Part shown: in pieces, positions 17,001 through 19,542 of the stretch | Numbering within the stretch: the stretch's first letter is position 1 | Layout of the letters: every line of letters begins with the position of its first letter | Assembly: GCA_964429355.1 (NCBI GenBank) | Contig: CAYSCH010000158.1 | Location: forward strand, 1 to 19,542 | Reading direction: 5' to 3' | DNA length: 19,542 nucleotides | Source of the DNA: JAAYAY01 sp964429355 | GTDB taxonomy: Bacteria; Planctomycetota; Planctomycetia; Pirellulales; Thermoguttaceae | Program-made: the position numbers and the translations under genes | The notes under the pieces: generated by a model | What the model was told of the DNA's origin: nothing | Databases searched by the model: none | Seen by the model: only the letters and a program-made list of their open reading frames with translations

Positions 17001-17349
17001 AGTCGCTGCACGTGAAGACGGTCACGCTGTATGCCATCCTCGCAAGCCATCGTGACTTCTGCGAAACGAGCCTCATGCCGACAGTTGTATGTGCGTGTCC
17101 CATGTCCAGCACGAACGACGCCGTTACGGGCGAGTTGCCCAGCGGCGGAAGCGTCTCTTGGCTATTGCCCCCGCGAGTGTCGTCCAGCAGTTCGGCGTAC
17201 GTGTCGGGATTACCGTCCAGCATCATCGCGGCCGGATGGCCGTCGGCCGTTTCGCCAGTTACATAGACGTCCGCTGGCCGGATCTCCTTCGCCATCGCCG
17301 TTCCCGCCGCGAGAATCGACGTTATTACCAGGATCATCAGCCGTATCAT
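14026..17349 (-). CDS. HzsA-related (hydrazine synthase alpha-like) exported di-heme cytochrome
   Basis: This is a 1107-residue exported protein. The ATG at 17349 opens a clean signal peptide (MIRLMILVITSILAAGTAMA). Residues about 23-215 form a discoidin-like beta-sandwich. A beta-propeller-like middle region follows with TolB/PD40-type motifs ('DPNLSYDGRRLVFS', 'FTSDGRIVFQS', 'LEDGRILYTRWEYND'). The C-terminal part carries two c-type heme sites, CVGCH (848-852) and CVRCH (932-936). The ending 'HCGVKVSNEEKRLFACWIDL', then 'SIPFGGSY', is typical of HzsA-related proteins. Those proteins are widespread in Planctomycetes that do not perform anammox; no other hydrazine synthase subunit is seen here, so an anammox role should not be inferred. 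The last 13 or so residues overlap a kinase remnant on the other strand and may be a secondary C-terminus. Confidence 0.88.
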   Translation of the reverse strand: MIRLMILVITSILAAGTAMAKEIRPADVYVTGETADGHPAAMMLDGNPDTYAELLDDTRGGNSQETLPPLGNSPVTASFVLDMGHAHTTVGMRLVSQKSRWLARMAYSVTVFTCSDSRGKTDVHVIADKTVLPVTFCGDSAFVTWPPVAARFFGLCVNESDEGAINPVGEYMTWLNNPNRAIWGLPHSGDGRHFVTDIAEVTLFDREPEDFPRPNSPDTAYPRARLEKDWLLQDAGFDDFARAFTSTDDAELEKRMVARVAGELADPGDLDLPRAPGCDPQWRSLYFRLCEKRRAQRLRNVTQHATQIVHTKHYTFGCNATLGSTEHVTDDLTDGRPRNWAKGGQLCLLTIRPDGSVTNEVLVDKPEGCVRDPNLSYDGRRLVFSMRDSYNDNVYYNPQRYSASFRAPLPWDAYEKRRGDDYHLYVMDLETRAITQITRSPVMDGLVVPCADVEPCFTSDGRIVFQSTRCEQVTPCHQTLVANLYVCDADGGNLRRLAFDGAATFYPQQLEDGRILYTRWEYNDRNARFQQSLFSMHPDGSAQTEYYGNSSFYPTSLLHFRPIPSSTQVIGIVSGHHVHQTGKLVILDRRKGTQGDTGIEYVAGSAIGEEPGRHASNYANDPRLVEDRNVVAIDAFGQFGPQWQYPYAFDQEHYLVTFLPEGTLIHKSGVHPNFGVYYQTASGQRELLAYDPTVECSQPVAVMARNAVHLQGSHVDFSKSYGDFYVQDVYLGPGLEGLPRGTIKKLRVVGIECRPMYLHTGHMHCPCDKQYEPFIPYVGDMSGEAVTAGGAWDIKHVLGEVDVAPDGSCAFEVPANNSVYFQLLDERGRCVQTMRSWTMVMPGETIACVGCHEGKQQAGRVTQGAVFGNVQRLRPMAGQPPHPLLARLDRDGLLASAGNYLGVNSRRSCDPASPTEGFSFVRQIQPILDTHCVRCHDGSPNAAERMNLNSEEFTDFREGSGRRFSKSYAALTAGGRQTAMLNWYSATGRSAMLPPCAMGSTQSKIMEYLEPSHCGVKVSNEEKRLFACWIDLSIPFGGSYDEATNWSLEDRKIFEYHQDKREIFAWQEVSELRRQRRMPPPPVTDKKVIGMIYSAMSEGERSMTVVP

Positions 17350-18934
17350 TTCGTTCCCCCAGAACTACAGTGCTGGTCGCGTCGGCGGAATAAGGCTCCT
17401 TGATTTCCGTCAGATCGCAGCCACTCACAAAAGCCCTCGACCGTTCGGTGAGTCGAAGGAACGGCGCGTCATCGCTCTCGGCGTTGCAGTTGTAGATCTG
17501 CGCGGAGGAATTCTGCAGGCCGATCTGAGCGACTCCGGGGAGAGCGGAGAAACCGCGCGAGGTGATTCCCGCCAGTGCCGCTCGAGACACATCCTCACAG
17601 TAGACCGTGTGACGCCAATGCCCGCGGGCCTGCGTCCAATCGACGCCCAGGTTCTCCACTCGCAGCCCATCAACTTTCGTGCAATACATGGCATAGGGGT
17701 TCCAGGAGCCGCCCCAGATCTGGCTGCCCGCCAGCGTCGCCTGCTGGGGCATGTCAGCGGTAAGAGTCAGGTGGAGATTCGAAAGGGTGACGTCTTCTAC
17801 GTGTCGGCCGGCGTAACCGCCGACAAAACAGCCGATACGGCACTCGGCCACGACATTCGAGACCAGCACCTTCTTCAGGTGGACTTGCGCTTCATTGCTT
17901 GTTTCGTTGCCCATCCAGAAGAAGAGAGCCCGATTGACGTTCCGCATGGTGATGTTGTTGAACACGATGTGTTCGCAGCGGCTCCCCTTCTGGATCCGAG
18001 GTATATTCGGTAGGATGCTGATGATATCCAGTCCAATATCGCTGTCGTAGATCGTCAGATTGCTGAATGTGCAGTTGCGGATGATCGAATCTCCCTCGTA
18101 ACCGATCCGCACCCCACAGGCGGGCACCGAGCAGAGTACGCAGTTAGTGACTGTGATATCCTCACACGGCTTGTCTGCGCCGAGCAGCCCCCCATCGCTC
18201 TTGATCGCGATCGCGTCGTCGCCGCCGTCAATCAAGCAATTGGCGATTCGCACCCGGCTGCAGCAATCGATGTCGATGCCGTCTGTGTTTGGTCCGTCGT
18301 GCGGATTCCGGATCGCGATGCCATCGATGTTGACGTCGTCGCAGCCGATGAGCCAGAGCGTGTAGCAGGGAGAGTTGACCAGCGATACGTCGCGCAGCAG
18401 CAGGCTATTGGTCTGCACCAGGCAGATCAGCGCCCGGGGCCGACTGGGGAGCGGCTTCCGGACATGTGCATTGAACATCTCGTCGAGCCAGAATGCCGCA
18501 CCGTGGCCGTCAATCGTGCCGCGGCCTTCGATGGTCACTCGCTGAAGCGCTTCGCCATAGAGCAGAAACCCGGTCTCAAAAGCGGGTGCACCGCTCGCGT
18601 CTTTGCGAGGAATCGCCGGATAGTCCTGCGGTCGTGGGCTTCCGCGCAACACCGCTCGTGTGTCGAGGAACAGGTGGATGTCGTCTTTGAGGAAGATAGT
18701 ACCGGAGAGGAAAACGCCGGGTGGGAACAGCACGGTTCCGCCTCCTGCCGCATGACAGGCATCGACCGCGCGCTGGATGGCCGCCGTATCGGACACGGTG
18801 CCGTCCCCCACCGCTCCATACTGCGTGACAGAAAACACTTGTCCCGGCGGAACCTCTGCGAAACACGCCCGCGCGGTGACGGCTGTCAGAATCAGGGCCG
18901 CGCCGAACACGCCGGATTTCTGCTGGTGATTCAC
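17210..18934 (-). CDS. GH28-family secreted pectinolytic enzyme (polygalacturonase-like)
   Basis: The start is a GTG at 18934 with AAGGAG 5 nt upstream, and a signal peptide follows. The N-terminus 'VFSVTQYGAVGDGTVSDTAA' is the standard opening of right-handed beta-helix GH28/pectate-lyase-like proteins. 'NTDGID' (216-221) and 'GDDAIAIKS' (238-246) supply the three conserved Asp of GH28. The third motif, normally G-HG, is replaced by 'PACGVRIGYEG', so the usual His is absent. The RIK motif is also not seen at its expected place. Activity could therefore be altered or directed at another uronic acid polymer. The frame runs on 140 nt into the start of the HzsA-like gene before its stop at 17210. 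The probable natural end is near residue 515-525. It is likely co-transcribed with the HzsA-like gene. Confidence 0.85.
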   Translation of the reverse strand: MNHQQKSGVFGAALILTAVTARACFAEVPPGQVFSVTQYGAVGDGTVSDTAAIQRAVDACHAAGGGTVLFPPGVFLSGTIFLKDDIHLFLDTRAVLRGSPRPQDYPAIPRKDASGAPAFETGFLLYGEALQRVTIEGRGTIDGHGAAFWLDEMFNAHVRKPLPSRPRALICLVQTNSLLLRDVSLVNSPCYTLWLIGCDDVNIDGIAIRNPHDGPNTDGIDIDCCSRVRIANCLIDGGDDAIAIKSDGGLLGADKPCEDITVTNCVLCSVPACGVRIGYEGDSIIRNCTFSNLTIYDSDIGLDIISILPNIPRIQKGSRCEHIVFNNITMRNVNRALFFWMGNETSNEAQVHLKKVLVSNVVAECRIGCFVGGYAGRHVEDVTLSNLHLTLTADMPQQATLAGSQIWGGSWNPYAMYCTKVDGLRVENLGVDWTQARGHWRHTVYCEDVSRAALAGITSRGFSALPGVAQIGLQNSSAQIYNCNAESDDAPFLRLTERSRAFVSGCDLTEIKEPYSADATSTVVLGERNDTADDPGNNVDSRGGNGDGEGDPASGRLCNWRNGRRPSGRDDAGR

Positions 18935-19095
18935 GGTCGCTCCTTAATCGGACTCCACCCGCGGCCATGTCCCGCTGGTTCGTGATCAGCGGAAAGACGC
19001 CGTCGGTGAACTCGTCTTCCTGGATCTGCGTCGTCTGCAGCTGCCACGCCAGGCGATGACGCAACCAACCCACCAATCCACTTTCTGCCAATCAT
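18931..19095 (-). CDS. Possible 54-residue leader ORF overlapping the GH28 start
   Basis: The ATG at 19095 has GGAGGG about 8 nt upstream. The frame MIGRKWIGGLVASS, then PGVAAADDAD, looks like a short signal peptide. It then becomes Arg-rich and low in information, ending in TGA at 18931-18933. That TGA shares bases with the GTG start of the GH28 gene in a GTGA overlap, the arrangement used for translational coupling. A neighbouring frame continues as 'LAWQLQTTQIQEDEFTDGVF' and looks more protein-like. So this may instead be the start of a gene with a frameshift near 19050. Function is unknown. Confidence 0.35.
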   Translation of the reverse strand: MIGRKWIGGLVASSPGVAAADDADPGRRVHRRRLSADHEPAGHGRGWSPIKERP

Positions 19096-19271
19096 CGTCC
19101 TGCCCTCCCGTCTTTGACTCGGAACCACCACCACTGGAACATCCCCACCAGCGAGAGTCAAGCAATCAAACCACAATGGGGGGTAGATGACGGGTGGGGC
19201 TGTCATAAAGCTTGACGGCAAGTGTGCCCACTTGGCCCTGCTGGCCGGTTCGCAATGGGTGATTAGATCTC
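19096..19271. other. Intergenic region upstream of the GH28 genes
   Basis: No gene is recognised. The leader and promoter of the minus-strand GH28 and HzsA-like genes should lie here. I see TTGACT on the minus strand near 19155-19160 but no good -10 partner, so I do not call a promoter. Confidence 0.4.
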
Positions 19272-19350
19272 AGCCCTCTTCCATGGCCTTTCTGGCCTTC
19301 CAGCCCCTGGGTTAGCCGACGACAGAGGCTGGGGGCTGGAGCCGAGGGCT
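19272..19350 (+). other. Nested hairpin region, possible structured RNA or terminator
   Basis: Three nested inverted pairs are present: AGCCCTC (19272-19278) with GAGGGCT (19344-19350), CCAGCCCC (19300-19307) with GGGGCTGG (19332-19339), and AGCC (19314-19317) with GGCT (19327-19330). Together they could fold an extended 79-nt stem-loop. A pyrimidine-rich TCTCTTCT follows on the plus strand. No open frame of merit overlaps it. Confidence 0.45.
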
Positions 19351-19378
19351 TCTCTTCTGAATCGTCCTTTCCGTCGCG

Positions 19379-19417
19379 ACAGCCCTGGGCGGCGAGAGCT
19401 CCCGGGGGCTGTTTTTT
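19379..19417 (+). terminator. Rho-independent terminator (plus strand)
   Basis: ACAGCCC (19379-19385) pairs with GGGCTGT (19406-19412), with an inner GGG/CCC extension across a mismatch. Six T at 19412-19417 follow. No plus-strand gene is seen just upstream, so the transcript it ends is unclear; it may be the structured region at 19272-19350. Confidence 0.6.
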
Positions 19418-19424
19418 GTCGCAA

Positions 19425-19443
19425 CGTTGCACCAGCGTTGCAC
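19425..19443. repeat. Two 8-bp direct repeats (CGTTGCAC)
   Basis: CGTTGCAC occurs at 19425-19432 and 19436-19443, separated by three bases, between the two terminators. No function is assigned. Confidence 0.4.
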
Positions 19444-19464
19444 GGAGCGAATTGTTACTCCGAG

Positions 19465-19504
19465 CAAAAAAGAAAGCCCTGCGTAACTCGTTGCTACGCA
19501 AGGC
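19465..19504 (-). terminator. Rho-independent terminator of the tRNA-Gln transcript (minus strand)
   Basis: Read on the minus strand, GCCTTGCGTA (19504-19495) pairs with TACGCAGGGC (19485-19476) with one G-U pair and a 9-nt loop. TTTCTTTTTT (19475-19466) follows. It starts 11 bp after the tRNA 3' end and is a strong intrinsic terminator. Confidence 0.8.
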
Positions 19505-19514
19505 CTTGTTTCAA

Positions 19515-19542
19515 CTGGGGAACAGGGACTTGAACCCCAACT
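19515..19542 (-). tRNA. tRNA-Gln, 3' portion (5' part beyond window)
   Basis: The minus strand reads TTGGGG, the T-loop TTCAAGT, then CCCTG, the acceptor strand TTCCCCA and discriminator G. Acceptor TGGGGNN/NNCCCCAG with a U1-A72 end pair and G73 is characteristic of bacterial tRNA-Gln, which is why I name it. The CCA end is not encoded; TTGAAAC follows. The anticodon lies outside the window, so the identity rests on the acceptor stem only. A strong terminator follows 11 bp downstream. Confidence 0.7.

Noticed and set aside
14026..17349. Anammox hydrazine synthase
   Set aside because: Only an HzsA-related protein is present; there are no HzsB/HzsC-type genes, and such homologues are common in non-anammox Planctomycetes.
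19166..19501. 111-residue minus-strand open frame after the tRNA
   Set aside because: It spans a terminator, direct repeats and hairpins and has no recognisable domain.

Overview
The window looks like a scaffold from a planctomycete, probably an environmental or metagenome-assembled genome. The evidence is high GC, strong Shine-Dalgarno sites, many secreted proteins, an HzsA-related di-heme protein of the kind common in Planctomycetes, a PQQ-like beta-propeller protein, repeated carboxypeptidase-regulatory-like domains, and decayed intergenic DNA rich in palindromes. This assignment is inference from gene content; there is no rRNA or other marker here.

Layout. (1) 1-4818, minus strand: a row of secreted multidomain surface proteins. 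First is the N-terminal part of an exported protein (4818 to about 4154). Next comes a 10-N scaffold gap flanked by about 150 bp of AT-rich DNA that does not belong here. Then follows the C-terminal part of an exported protein (3996-2339), possibly the same gene. Last is a protein with at least seven CarboxypepD_reg-like domains, open from 2162 to the window edge. (2) 4819-7500: a decayed accessory stretch with a broken REP-associated tyrosine transposase (RAYT), palindromes including a 150-bp element bounded by a perfect 16-bp inverted repeat, a TPR gene with two compensating frameshifts, and an RHS/YD-repeat remnant. A small membrane protein gene follows (7518-7766, plus). (3) 8008-9796, minus: a two-gene signalling unit, a MEDS-domain sensor protein followed by a histidine kinase. 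(4) 10054-13796, plus: a PQQ-like beta-propeller protein and a secreted TIM-barrel glycoside-hydrolase-like protein with an S-layer-homology-like segment. (5) 14026-19095, minus: a possible 54-residue leader ORF, a GH28-type pectinolytic enzyme, and a large HzsA-related di-heme protein, closely packed or overlapping. (6) 19272-19542: a nested hairpin region, a rho-independent terminator on each strand, and the 3' end of a tRNA-Gln on the minus strand.

How the genes fit together. Regions 4 and 5 converge and both encode exported proteins, several of them carbohydrate-related. A role in polysaccharide turnover at the cell surface is plausible but not proven. The MEDS and histidine kinase pair is a typical sensory unit whose ligand and response regulator are not visible here. 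I do not see a convincing wholly new defence or mobile system. The items most worth checking are the chimeric insert at the gap, the RAYT-neighbouring 150-bp inverted-repeat element, the 140-nt overlap between the GH28 and HzsA-like genes, and the compensating frameshifts in the TPR gene.
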